Notes under the pieces: generated by a model | What the model was told of the DNA's origin: nothing | Database searches by the model: none | The model's input: the letters and a program-made list of their open reading frames with translations, nothing else | Program-made: the position numbers and the translations under genes | Part shown: piece after piece, positions 1-7,756 of the stretch | Numbering within the stretch: the stretch's first letter is position 1 | How the letters are laid out: each line of letters opens with the position of its first letter | DNA from: Planctomycetaceae bacterium | Lineage (GTDB): Bacteria; Planctomycetota; Planctomycetia; Pirellulales; UBA1268 | Length of the DNA stretch: 13,141 bases | NCBI GenBank assembly: GCA_002862165.1 | Contig: PKCL01000246.1 | Span: 1-13,141, forward strand | Direction of reading: 5' to 3'

Positions 1-102
1 GTCGCGTTCTGGTTGTAGTATTTCATGGGTGAGGCGACTCGATCGATTTAGCTTGATTCGTAGGAGTAGATGTGGTGGTTCATCTATTAATTGGTGAGCC
101 AT
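1..102 (-). CDS. Possible N-terminal fragment of a divergent gene, cut by the window edge
   Basis: Reading the minus strand from an ATG at 102-100, 34 codons stay open to the window edge, starting MAHQLIDEPPHLLLRIKL. The residue mix looks protein-like, whereas the overlapping plus-strand frame is rich in Arg, Ser and Cys, as a shadow frame often is. There is a purine-rich GAAAAG just before the ATG but no strong ribosome binding site. No family is recognised from so short a piece. If real, it would be transcribed away from the glycosyltransferase at 540, making 103-539 a divergent promoter region. It could equally be chance, because 34 open codons is not significant. Confidence 0.25.
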   Translation of the reverse strand, partial: MAHQLIDEPPHLLLRIKLNRSSRLTHEILQPERD

Positions 103-539
103 GCTTTTCAAAGAATTTAAGTAGTGAAGTGAACCCAGCTCAATAGGTGTTTCCGTACAATGGAATACTTTGAAAATCGTGGATGAAAACGCCTGCCAGA
201 AGGGTCGGGTAGTCAAAATTTGCTAGTCTAGTCTAGGCATCGGTTCATCAGCCAGAGAAGCTATTTGTACAAAGTCAGTATCGGTGTTGTTTTCGAAGTG
301 ATTATTTCAATATACGACGTGTATCATATGATGCTGGAAATTTCTCGGCGGGTTGCGCTGAGTAGGCTCGTTTGATGACACGTGTGCTACTCGGTGTGCG
401 TAGTTATTGTTGTGTGTAGGTATTATGATTTGGGTGTGAGTGCAAGAAGAACGTAGAAGTAGTTATAGGAGCCCAAGGTTGCTCGATAAGAATCACATTC
501 GTGTGAATGTGTTCATTACTGTTTGATTAAGTTGGAGAA
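103..539. other. Upstream non-coding region, no gene seen
   Basis: No convincing reading frame lies here. It holds a perfect 10-bp palindrome ATCATATGAT at 323-332, a short CTAG-containing repeat around 223-237, and the inverted repeat at 494-511 listed separately. It probably carries the promoter of the glycosyltransferase and RgpF pair, but I could not place -35 and -10 boxes with confidence. Confidence 0.4.
494..511. promoter_or_regulatory. Inverted repeat upstream of the first glycosyltransferase
   Basis: CACATTC (494-500) and GAATGTG (505-511) are exact reverse complements separated by GTGT. The element ends 28 bases before the ATG at 540. It could be an operator half-site pair or a 5' UTR hairpin. 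There is no T-run after it, so it is not a terminator. Function is inferred from position only. Confidence 0.3.
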
Positions 540-1547
540 ATGATGAGGAGAGAGGATGGAGTCAAAAAACAGGAAAAATTTTCTGTAATGATTCCGACAT
601 TCGAGCCCTCCCGTTCACTACTAGATGCGATTCAATCAGTTTTAAAACAATTTGATGAACGAGTTGTGAATGGAACTGATCTTTCGAAAGACTCTCTACA
701 GATAACGGTTGTTGATGATGCATCGAGTACGGTCGACGTGTCGTCACTACTCAAAGAATCTGGTCTTACTGATCGTGTAGAGTTTGTGAAGTCAGGTAAG
801 CATCTCGGCCTTGCAGGAAATTGGAATTACGCAGTCTCTCTTGCGAGAGCAGACTTAGTTCATCTGTTGCACCAGGATGACTGTGTAGAACGAGGGTTCT
901 ATCAACAAATGTGGCAGGCATTTCAAGAGCAGCCAGGGTTGGGGATGGCCTGCTGCCGTTCGAAGATTGTCGACGATAAGGGTCGCGTTGTAAAGAAAAC
1001 ATCACGATTACGATGGCAGCGAGGAGTGCTGGACGCATGGCTGTCGCGAATAGGTGAACGGCAAAGAGTTCAATGCCCATCGGTTGTTGTCAAGAAAGCA
1101 ACGTATGCAGCGATCGGAGGATTCCGTCCCGATCTGATTCAGACCTTGGACTGGGAGATGTGGGTGAGAATAGCGGGTAAGTTTCCGGTGTGGTATGAGC
1201 CGAGGTCCCTCGCCGTGTATCGAAGGCATAAACAAAGTGAATCGTCACGCCTGCTCGCCAGTGACCTGGTATGGCCAGATATTGCAAAAGCGATCACAAT
1301 TAATTCAGCGTCTTTTCCAGCTGAATTGCGGAGCACCATGACATCTCGGAGCGCTTGTTGGCATGCGAAATCATGTCTTCGGAATGTAAAAAACAATATA
1401 CGCTTAAAGAATTATCAAGCTGCTGAGCGGACGCTCGGTCAATTTCCGAAGATTGTTACTCTAGTTGCTGAGATGAGGATAAAGAATCGGCTGGATCGTA
1501 GAGCGGACGGCTTGCGTAGACGAATACAAAGACATCGAGCATCGTAA
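540..1547 (+). CDS. Family 2 glycosyltransferase
   Basis: Transfers a sugar from a nucleotide donor to a growing glycan, probably at the cytoplasmic face of the membrane. The GT-A fold signatures occur in order: SVMIPTFEP (residues 15-23) as the first strand, VVDDAS (57-62) for nucleotide binding, HQDD (111-114) at the place of the metal-binding DXD, and DWEMW (204-208) with the likely catalytic acidic residues, followed by YRRHKQSES (227-235), common in this family. The catalytic domain fills about residues 14-240; the rest is basic, ends in several Arg pairs and has no obvious membrane span. The start is one of two adjacent ATGs, at 540 or 543; GGAG at 534-537 is only 2 or 5 bases away, favouring 543 slightly. 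The RgpF-type gene follows after 23 bases, so the two are probably one operon. Sugar specificity cannot be read from the sequence. Confidence 0.9.
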   Translation: MMRREDGVKKQEKFSVMIPTFEPSRSLLDAIQSVLKQFDERVVNGTDLSKDSLQITVVDDASSTVDVSSLLKESGLTDRVEFVKSGKHLGLAGNWNYAVSLARADLVHLLHQDDCVERGFYQQMWQAFQEQPGLGMACCRSKIVDDKGRVVKKTSRLRWQRGVLDAWLSRIGERQRVQCPSVVVKKATYAAIGGFRPDLIQTLDWEMWVRIAGKFPVWYEPRSLAVYRRHKQSESSRLLASDLVWPDIAKAITINSASFPAELRSTMTSRSACWHAKSCLRNVKNNIRLKNYQAAERTLGQFPKIVTLVAEMRIKNRLDRRADGLRRRIQRHRAS

Positions 1548-1570
1548 GGACTGATCTAGAGGCGACAGCG

Positions 1571-2473
1571 ATGCAGCAAATCAAGCGAGCACTTATCTTT
1601 GCACATTACGACAGAGACGGTGTTATCGATCCGCACGTGCAGTACGCGCTCCAGTGTTATCGAGAAGTTGTGAACTGTCTCGTTGTAGTGTCGACATCGG
1701 CCACGGCATTGCCTGAAAGTGTTGCTCAACACGTGGATCATTTTATCAGCCGTCCGAACAAAGGGTATGACTTTTGTAGCTGGAAGGAAGGCAAGGAGTC
1801 ACTAGGAGACTGCCGACAATTTGATGAAATCATTTGTTGTAACGATAGTGTGTACGGCCCTCTCTTTGATCTCGCCCCAGTCTTGGAAAGTTCATGTCTG
1901 AATGAAGTTGATCTTTGGGGAATGGTTCATTCCGTACAAGGAACCAAACAGCGTAAGGCTCGTGAGTCGTCGAATCACCTGCAGAGTTGGTTTTTTGGTA
2001 TGCGTCGAAATCTGATTCATTCTCCTGTGTTTGATTCTTTTTGGAAGGGTATCACGCCACTCGATAAAAAAAATGATGTTATCAATGCTTACGAAATAGG
2101 AATGACGGAAAAATTTCGAGAGGCAGGTTTCCGTGTCGGTGCTATCTATGATTCTGCAGATGGCAGCACCAAGCCGAATCTCTCATTTCTTGAAATTGCC
2201 CCACATCTCAACTGGAGGAATATTCGGCATTCATATCGAGTGATAAAAAAGACCAGACGACGTATCAATAATCCGAGCGAGTTGGCTCCGATACGGCTGG
2301 TTCAATTAGGGGTTCCATTCTTGAAGGTCAACGCGTTTGTAGTGAATCATTACGGATTGGACCTGGATTTTATCCGGAACGAACTCGAGGAAATGGCATA
2401 TCGGCAGGAAATCGACTACGACCTTTCGTTGATTGATGCACATTTGATGAGAGTGGCTCGTGGTTGTTCTTAA
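1571..2473 (+). CDS. RgpF-family rhamnan synthesis protein
   Basis: Belongs to the rhamnan synthesis F family (RgpF), involved in building rhamnose-glucose cell wall polysaccharides in streptococci and found in many O-antigen and surface-glycan loci. Family motifs seen: KGYDFCSWKEG (residues 64-74), NDSVYGPLF (91-99), HLQSWFFGMRR (136-146), a late NP at 234-235 and PFLKV (249-253). At 300 residues it is about half the length of streptococcal RgpF and corresponds to the core domain only. The start ATG has GAGG at 1559-1562 with an 8-base spacing, the best ribosome binding site in the window. It follows the family 2 glycosyltransferase closely and is probably co-transcribed with it. The family points to rhamnose or a related deoxysugar, but a donor or acceptor cannot be deduced here. 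Confidence 0.88.
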   Translation: MQQIKRALIFAHYDRDGVIDPHVQYALQCYREVVNCLVVVSTSATALPESVAQHVDHFISRPNKGYDFCSWKEGKESLGDCRQFDEIICCNDSVYGPLFDLAPVLESSCLNEVDLWGMVHSVQGTKQRKARESSNHLQSWFFGMRRNLIHSPVFDSFWKGITPLDKKNDVINAYEIGMTEKFREAGFRVGAIYDSADGSTKPNLSFLEIAPHLNWRNIRHSYRVIKKTRRRINNPSELAPIRLVQLGVPFLKVNAFVVNHYGLDLDFIRNELEEMAYRQEIDYDLSLIDAHLMRVARGCS

Positions 2474-2792
2474 ACTCAGCTGAAATTTTTTTGAAATGCG
2501 GTGCAGCCTAATCGCCAGGTGTTTGGACGGCGTTGTCGTTGTGTGCGAAGCGACTGCTGCGATATTTTCAGGGTGCCCGCATGTGTTGTACTCAGGAAAA
2601 ATTTTTTACCGATGCGTGACGAAAGTGCCCGAGGGGAACACCCCAACGACGAAGGGAAATATCGTTCAAAGAGTGCAGGGCGATGCCCTTCGATGCTTCA
2701 TGAAGGTTAGGAGCGGTGAGGCCACGATGCCTGCATATGACACACGCAGTAAGCTGTTGTGGCAGCAGTGATTTCGCTATTCTTGCGATGTA
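2474..2792. other. Convergent intergenic region with several hairpins
   Basis: Lies between the 3' ends of the RgpF-type gene and the sulfotransferase. Short frames here resemble nothing known and are rejected as genes. Three small symmetrical elements occur: GGGG-aaca-CCCC at 2633-2644, AGGGC-GAT-GCCCT at 2677-2689, and the perfect palindrome CTTCATGAAG at 2696-2705. A T7 run follows the RgpF stop at 2487-2493, but the TCAGCTGA before it cannot form a proper stem. None of the hairpins is followed by a T-run, so a classical intrinsic terminator is not demonstrated on either strand. Confidence 0.4.
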
Positions 2793-3728
2793 TTAGGGGG
2801 TGTCATTCTGTAAGTGATGCCATGGGTTGTGCTTCTCAGATGACGAATGCTGCCAGTCACGAAAGAATACCTCTCTTCTGTCATTTGCGATTCTGTCATT
2901 TGCGATTCTGTCATTTGCGATTCTGTCATTTGATAGTGCAAACGAATCTGTCCAAGGTTCAACAGCTGGGTGAGAGCCAGATAACTCACAGAGTTTGAGG
3001 TAAACACTCATGGACTCTGGTTCGAATTTCCTGATGAATTCAACACGGGGCCCTATGGCAAGAGAGGAAAACTGTTCTTTTTTAAGTTTTTCCGATGAGG
3101 GCTTTAAGTCAACGTGAAGCCACTCCTCGAGAGATTTGAAAACGTCTGTGGGGGATGTTGTGAGTTGGGAGGCGTCTACGATGTAGCTTCTATGCTTATG
3201 ACGTGTTGCAAAATGGAGGAGAGCAGCGTTGTAGGTTTCCCAGACTTTGAGTGCAAACGTAGGTCGTAGGAAAAAGACATGGTCGCCACGTCGGTAGAGA
3301 GAATCTACAACGTCCCACGGTCGTCGAAATACAAGCACGAACTTGGCTTCTGGTACGATCGCTGCCCACTCATCAAGAAAAAGAGTCGCTCGTGGCTGCT
3401 TCCACCCCCAGTGAGTACTTGATCTCCGACGACTTGCTGAGTCTGCCTCGGCTTGTTTTCGGGCAGGCAGGGGGAATGTCATCTCGCTACAGTTTGTAAA
3501 ACCTTGGGAGTTAATACCATTCGCTTCAAGGGATTGTTCGTGGATCCTGCAGATAACAGAGTCTTCGAAAAAGCCACTCGAATTGCCGTGTCCGGCATTG
3601 GTGAGTTGATCACCAAATTGAATGCCTGCATCAACGAGCATTGAGCCCATAAGAGATGTGCCAGATCGATGCATGCCTGCAACAATCAGACAAGAAGAAG
3701 GTGATCGCGTGTTGTGTGTGGTGGCCAT
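2793..3728 (-). CDS. Sulfotransferase family protein
   Basis: Transfers a sulfuryl group from PAPS, here probably to a sugar hydroxyl of the surface glycan. The 5'-phosphosulfate-binding loop is GMHRSGTSLM (residues 18-27) and the 3'-phosphate-binding segment is VFRRPWDVVDSL (133-144), with the expected Arg and Ser. A WGWKQPR motif (107-113) and a GFFED (52-56) are also typical of bacterial members. The 311-residue length is normal for the family. The ATG at 3728-3726 has no clear Shine-Dalgarno sequence. It is the only minus-strand gene among the plus-strand glycan genes, so it has its own promoter in 3729-4213. The C-terminal tail, outside the fold, carries an in-frame pentapeptide repeat NDRIA (residues 267-284), listed separately. 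The acceptor is unknown. Confidence 0.88.
   Translation of the reverse strand: MATTHNTRSPSSCLIVAGMHRSGTSLMGSMLVDAGIQFGDQLTNAGHGNSSGFFEDSVICRIHEQSLEANGINSQGFTNCSEMTFPLPARKQAEADSASRRRSSTHWGWKQPRATLFLDEWAAIVPEAKFVLVFRRPWDVVDSLYRRGDHVFFLRPTFALKVWETYNAALLHFATRHKHRSYIVDASQLTTSPTDVFKSLEEWLHVDLKPSSEKLKKEQFSSLAIGPRVEFIRKFEPESMSVYLKLCELSGSHPAVEPWTDSFALSNDRIANDRIANDRIANDRREVFFRDWQHSSSEKHNPWHHLQNDTP
2876..2932. repeat. 15-bp tandem repeat inside the sulfotransferase gene
   Basis: Three identical copies of TTCTGTCATTTGCGA (2876-2920) are followed by a 12-base partial copy (2921-2932). On the coding (minus) strand this reads as NDRIA repeated three times plus NDR. The unit is a multiple of three, so copy-number changes keep the frame. 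The copies are perfectly identical, suggesting recent slippage or active homogenisation. Confidence 0.97.
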
Positions 3729-4213
3729 CCAGTGACTTTACGGAAACGATGTCCGTGTATCCAAAGGTGTTTACAAATCATGTATTAGAAACTAGCAAGG
3801 GGGCGGTCTCTTTGTGAAGCCCAAGAATGACAACTCTTCTATGGTCCGGTTCAATGAATCACCATCGAGAGAATCTGAAAAGGGGGTGAATAATTAATTA
3901 AAAAATGCGTGAAGTCTTCACCCTTCATAGTCTATTTCAAGCTATTTTGTGGTGTTCCTGATCCCCTGTTCGGAGACTTCAGCCTCAGAAGCAGAGAGGT
4001 TATCCGATTGGTTCATGAGAACGTCTGTTGTTCGCCCCGCTTTAAGTCTGCTGCTTCCTCGTCGGCCGTTATATCGCCCTAGGATTTTCATGCCAGTAGT
4101 AATGTTGTCGATTTGGGAGTCCTACGCTTATGATCTGTTCGTTCGTTGTGATTGTTTTGCAGTCAAACGAACGAATGGCTGTTTTCCCCTGTCCTCAGAC
4201 AGATAGAGCATCG
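3729..4213. promoter_or_regulatory. Divergent promoter region between sulfotransferase and WsaF-like gene
   Basis: No believable gene is present; a plus-strand frame at 3949-4206 shows no family features. The region must contain promoters for both flanking genes because they diverge. An AT-rich stretch (TAATTAATTA, 3891-3900) lies between GGGTGAA (3884-3890) and TTCACCC (3917-3923), which are exact reverse complements. Overlapping the right arm is a second palindrome, GTGAAG-T-CTTCAC (3909-3921). I could not assign -35 and -10 boxes reliably. Confidence 0.4.
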
Positions 4214-5665
4214 ATGAAAGTTGGACGTATCTTTGGTGACACAATGTCACGGGTTCCTGTGCTCGGTTCTTTTCTCAAAGCAGTTCAGGAAAGATACCGA
4301 CGTTTTCGACTGCGATTGCGCGAGAAGAAATCAAACACAACAACTTCTGATATTCAACCATTCCTGACAAAAGAGATTCAGAAAGTATGGGCAAAACGAC
4401 AAAGCGTGGCTGCGTGGCTTGACGAACAACGTAGTGGTCACCAGCCAGTGAATATCTTCCCGATACCAGACGATCGTCTTCGACTCACTATTGTCACAGA
4501 TAGCGTTGGCAAATCATCGCTGTTTGGCGGTGTTGGTACGGCACTTATTCTCGGCACGTTGCTTGCCAATCGGCTTGGTGCAACACTTCGATTAGCGACC
4601 CTGAATGAGCCACCTGACGCAGGGGCTCTGGGGCAGGTCTTATCAGCGGCCAAGATCGAACTTCACCAACCGTTTGAGGCGGTTTTTACTCCACCATCTG
4701 GGAATCGAAGCCTTTCTGTTTCTGAGCAAGACTGTTTTCTCTCAACGTCATGGTGGACAACTCGCGCACTGTTGTCGAGTATCAACAGAGAACGGCTGTG
4801 CTACATCTTGCAAGAAGATGAGCGAATGTTTTACCCCTTCAATGATGAGCGACTGCGTTGCCAGCACACGCTGCAGGAGCCAGGGGTCTTTGTAGCAATG
4901 AATACACACCTCTTGTATCACCATCTGACGTCTGGACCATATTCAATTCCTGGGTTAGCCGAGCGTTCATACCCCTTCGAGCCGGCTTTCCCAGGTCATC
5001 AGAAAAATAGTATGCCTCGTCAGGCCTCATCGACTGACCGGCGACAGTTATTTTTTTATGCTCGCCCGAATCATCCACGGAATCTTTTTTGTGCTGGGCT
5101 TGATGCGCTTTCTGCTGCAATTTTACAGGGCGTGTTTACGCCGCGTGATTGGGATATCCAACTCGTTGGGAGCCACATGCCCGACCTCGAGTTTCCTTGT
5201 GCAATGGAGCCAAAGCGAGTCGAAGGACTCTCATGGAATGAGTACAACGCCTTTGTAAGAACGATAGATGCAGGATTTGTGCTGATGGATACACCACATC
5301 CGTCCTACCCACCACTCGACCTTGCTGCTGCGGGAGCTGCTGTGCTGACGAATAGGCACGGTAGTAAGCGAGATCTTAGTAACTACTCAACCAATATTAT
5401 CATGGCTGATACCGATCACCAGTCGCTTGTAGACGGGCTCAAAGAACTTGCCGAAAAGGCATGTGACAATGATGCTCGGTTGGAAGCTATGGCAGCAGAC
5501 GGTATCTGCCGTGACTGGACGGTGTCACTCGAAGACATCGTTGAACGTATGGCAGCACATTACATTGGTGGCGTCGCAGTGCAATCTTCTGCCCAACAAC
5601 TTCAACTTGTGTCTGGTCGCAAACTCGACCACGGCAGCGATACCGCTGCCTACCTTACACCGTAG
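4214..5665 (+). CDS. WsaF-like glycosyltransferase with an N-terminal basic module
   Basis: A GT-B glycosyltransferase resembling WsaF, the rhamnosyltransferase of the Geobacillus S-layer glycan. Family-type motifs seen: GGVGTAL (residues 105-111), YILQEDERMFYP (197-208), YARPNHPRNLF (282-292) in the donor domain, and PHPSYPPLDLAAAGA (361-375) before the nucleotide-binding loop. I start it at the ATG at 4214, not at the in-frame ATG at 4130, because from here the first 33 residues align without gaps to the start of the O-methyltransferase at 9429 (22 identities); the 28 extra residues upstream have no counterpart. The leader is rich in Arg and aromatic residues and is followed by a linker before the catalytic region begins near residue 90. 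The next glycosyltransferase starts 14 bases after the stop, implying one operon. Rhamnose specificity is inferred from the family only. Confidence 0.85.
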   Translation: MKVGRIFGDTMSRVPVLGSFLKAVQERYRRFRLRLREKKSNTTTSDIQPFLTKEIQKVWAKRQSVAAWLDEQRSGHQPVNIFPIPDDRLRLTIVTDSVGKSSLFGGVGTALILGTLLANRLGATLRLATLNEPPDAGALGQVLSAAKIELHQPFEAVFTPPSGNRSLSVSEQDCFLSTSWWTTRALLSSINRERLCYILQEDERMFYPFNDERLRCQHTLQEPGVFVAMNTHLLYHHLTSGPYSIPGLAERSYPFEPAFPGHQKNSMPRQASSTDRRQLFFYARPNHPRNLFCAGLDALSAAILQGVFTPRDWDIQLVGSHMPDLEFPCAMEPKRVEGLSWNEYNAFVRTIDAGFVLMDTPHPSYPPLDLAAAGAAVLTNRHGSKRDLSNYSTNIIMADTDHQSLVDGLKELAEKACDNDARLEAMAADGICRDWTVSLEDIVERMAAHYIGGVAVQSSAQQLQLVSGRKLDHGSDTAAYLTP

Positions 5666-5679
5666 GTATATAGCCGCGT

Positions 5680-6861
5680 ATGTTTTCTTCTTTATTGAAT
5701 TCTGAACTTGTATATGACCCACCGTGGGAACGAGAAACACTTGATTCTCGGGTCTCTTCGATTCAGGGTGAAAGGCCTCGTGTTGCCTGGCTGTACGAAA
5801 AACCAGACACCAGTACATATCGGTATCGTGTCTTTAACATGGTTGAGAGTCTTCGTGCAGACAGGCACGGGCGTGCTTCGGCTACCTGGTTTCAGTTGAA
5901 AGATATTCCTGCGCTCTTGCCGGAGCTTGCAGAGATCGACACTCTCGTGATTGCTCGGGTGAGGTATGACGCAGAGGTGGCACGACTTATTGCGACAGCT
6001 CGGTCGCATGGCGTTCGGATTTTATTCGATTGCGATGATCTCGTGTTTGATACTCGCTACGTTCACCTCATTCTTGATGTCCTTGCGCAAGGCAAGTCAC
6101 ACGAAGACCTAGACTGGTGGTTTGCGTATATTGGCCGTATCGAAGCTACTGCCAGACTTTGTGACGGTGGTATTACCACGAATGAATGCTTAGCCGAGCG
6201 AATGGAAGAAGTTGTCCGAGGGCCGGTTCACATCGTGCCCAATTTCCTGAACCGTCTCCAACAAGAGGTCTCAGATCATCTTCTAGCAGCCAAACGAATC
6301 CGACAATTCGCAAGCGATGGTCCTCTCACCATTGGCTATTTTAGTGGTACTCCAAGTCATAAGCAGGATTTTGAAATCGTTATAAAGTCTGTGTGTCGCA
6401 TCCTGGATCGCTATCCGGATGTTCGCTTTCGGATTGTTGGCTTTATGGATGATATTGGTGAGCTAGCACAATACAGTGATCGGGTTGATCGGCTGCCGTT
6501 GCATGATTGGATGAATCTCCAGCGACTGATCGCCGAAGTGGAAGTAAACATTGCGCCGCTTCAGGAAAATGTTTTTACGAACTGTAAGAGTGAACTTAAG
6601 TTTTTCGAGGCAGCAGCAGTTGGAACCTGGACTGTAGCAACACCGACCGTACCGTTTTCGAAAGCCATGGCTGGTGAGTATGCTGGTCGACTTTGTGCAG
6701 CACACGATTGGGATACCGGGCTTGATGAGGCGATTCGTCTCGTGCGAGATAGATCTCAGTATGCCAGTGTGGCCGAAGCAAATGCTGATTTTGTGCGACG
6801 TCAATATGGTTGGAACTGCTTTGCGGATGCCATCGTTGAGGCAACGCTACCCTATGAGTGA
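5680..6861 (+). CDS. Family 4 glycosyltransferase
   Basis: A 393-residue retaining GT-B glycosyltransferase, cytoplasmic, probably extending or branching the same glycan. The N-terminal domain begins at RPRVAWLYEKP (residues 32-42) and contains DCDDLVFDT (117-125), typical of this group. The C-terminal donor domain shows TIGYFSGTPSHKQDF (217-231), RFRIVGF (249-255) and the nucleotide-sugar loop NCKSELKFFEAAAVG (301-315), where Glu310 fits the conserved E of the EX7E region. The first ~30 residues precede the fold and look unstructured. The ribosome binding site is poor; translation may depend on the gene 14 bases upstream. Its last 8 bases overlap the next gene's start. The sugar transferred is unknown. 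Confidence 0.88.
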   Translation: MFSSLLNSELVYDPPWERETLDSRVSSIQGERPRVAWLYEKPDTSTYRYRVFNMVESLRADRHGRASATWFQLKDIPALLPELAEIDTLVIARVRYDAEVARLIATARSHGVRILFDCDDLVFDTRYVHLILDVLAQGKSHEDLDWWFAYIGRIEATARLCDGGITTNECLAERMEEVVRGPVHIVPNFLNRLQQEVSDHLLAAKRIRQFASDGPLTIGYFSGTPSHKQDFEIVIKSVCRILDRYPDVRFRIVGFMDDIGELAQYSDRVDRLPLHDWMNLQRLIAEVEVNIAPLQENVFTNCKSELKFFEAAAVGTWTVATPTVPFSKAMAGEYAGRLCAAHDWDTGLDEAIRLVRDRSQYASVAEANADFVRRQYGWNCFADAIVEATLPYE

Positions 6862-7756
6862 AGCAGACAGCCTACGCAGTGACGCATTACTGGCAGGCAT
6901 TCCTCAGGAGTCACGCATTGTTGAAGTCGGGGCATCATTCCGGCCGCTTGTTCCGAAGCGAGACGGCTGGAATACCTGCGTCGTCGATCACGACACACGT
7001 GAAGGCTTGCTCGCTAAATATAACAAGGCAGTCATTGATGCCGATGAGATCGAGGACGTGGATGTCATCTGGCAGGAGGGGAGTCTTCATGAGGCTTTTC
7101 CAGCTGAAGAGCGAGGAAGATTTGATGCTATTGTTGCTTCCCATGTGCTCGAACATATGCCCGACCTTATAGCCTTTCTCGACAGTTGTCGGCGGCTTCT
7201 TCATGACGACGGCATGCTCATTTTTGCACTTCCTGACAAGCGATGGTGCTTTGACTTCTTTCGGCCAGTTTCGCTTGCCGGTGATGTTTTACTTGCACAT
7301 CACGAAAGTCGGAAAATACATTCCGCCGCGGTTCTTTATAATGAAATTTCGTATTCGATGACGTTAGATGGCAGGCCGGGTTGGGCAGCTGGTGAAACAG
7401 CTACTGAACTTGCATTTGCCCATGAGCCAGGAGTAGCTCAACTTGTTTTTGAACAGATTGCTGGTGGTGATCAAACGTATCGAGATGCGCATGCCTGGCA
7501 GTTTACGCCGGCGTCGTTTGAATTACTGATCCTTGATTTATCTCAAACAGGTGCCTGTGATTGGCATGTTGATTGGCTGAAGCCACAAGCAGCTGTCGAA
7601 TTTCTCGGCCGGTTGCGACCAGGTGTTGCGAGCTTCTCTTCAAACGCTGCGATACAGCAGCGTCGTAAGGAACTGCTCGTACAGCTTGCAGCTGAAACGG
7701 TTGAGCAGTTACAGACAATCGTTGTGCCAGAAAAGAAAATACAAGAGGAAGACTGA
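6854..7756 (+). CDS. Class I SAM-dependent methyltransferase
   Basis: Transfers a methyl group from S-adenosylmethionine, probably to a sugar or chain end of the glycan made by the neighbouring enzymes. Rossmann-fold motifs: VEVGAS (residues 23-28) as motif I, an unusual form of the Gly-rich loop; VVDHD (43-47) with the acidic residue for ribose binding; SHVLEHMPD (97-105), the hallmark of Methyltransf_11/23-type enzymes; and GMLIFALPDKR (120-130). I place the start at ATG 6854: an upstream in-frame GTG at 6674 would overlap the previous gene by 188 bases and add 60 residues unlike the family. The ATG overlaps the glycosyltransferase stop by 8 bases, suggesting translational coupling. Residues 260-300 are helical-looking and charged. 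A methyl cap ending chain growth is possible but unproven. Confidence 0.85.
   Translation: MSEADSLRSDALLAGIPQESRIVEVGASFRPLVPKRDGWNTCVVDHDTREGLLAKYNKAVIDADEIEDVDVIWQEGSLHEAFPAEERGRFDAIVASHVLEHMPDLIAFLDSCRRLLHDDGMLIFALPDKRWCFDFFRPVSLAGDVLLAHHESRKIHSAAVLYNEISYSMTLDGRPGWAAGETATELAFAHEPGVAQLVFEQIAGGDQTYRDAHAWQFTPASFELLILDLSQTGACDWHVDWLKPQAAVEFLGRLRPGVASFSSNAAIQQRRKELLVQLAAETVEQLQTIVVPEKKIQEED

Noticed and set aside
2496..2771. 91-codon and 69-codon frames after the RgpF-type gene
   Set aside because: Overlapping frames with odd, Cys- and Arg-rich composition, no motif and no ribosome binding site; the region is better read as non-coding.
2876..2932. Tandem repeats as a possible CRISPR array
   Set aside because: The 15-bp units are directly adjacent with no spacers and lie in frame within a gene.
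3019..3027. GGTTCGAAT resembling a tRNA T-loop
   Set aside because: It lies inside the sulfotransferase coding sequence and no acceptor or anticodon stem surrounds it.
3949..4206. 85-codon frame ahead of the WsaF-like gene
   Set aside because: No recognisable features; it overlaps the likely promoter region and its composition does not look like a protein of this organism.
4130..4213. Upstream ATG extension of the WsaF-like glycosyltransferase
   Set aside because: The added 28 residues look hydrophobic and could mimic a signal anchor, but the gap-free leader alignment with the O-methyltransferase starts at 4214.
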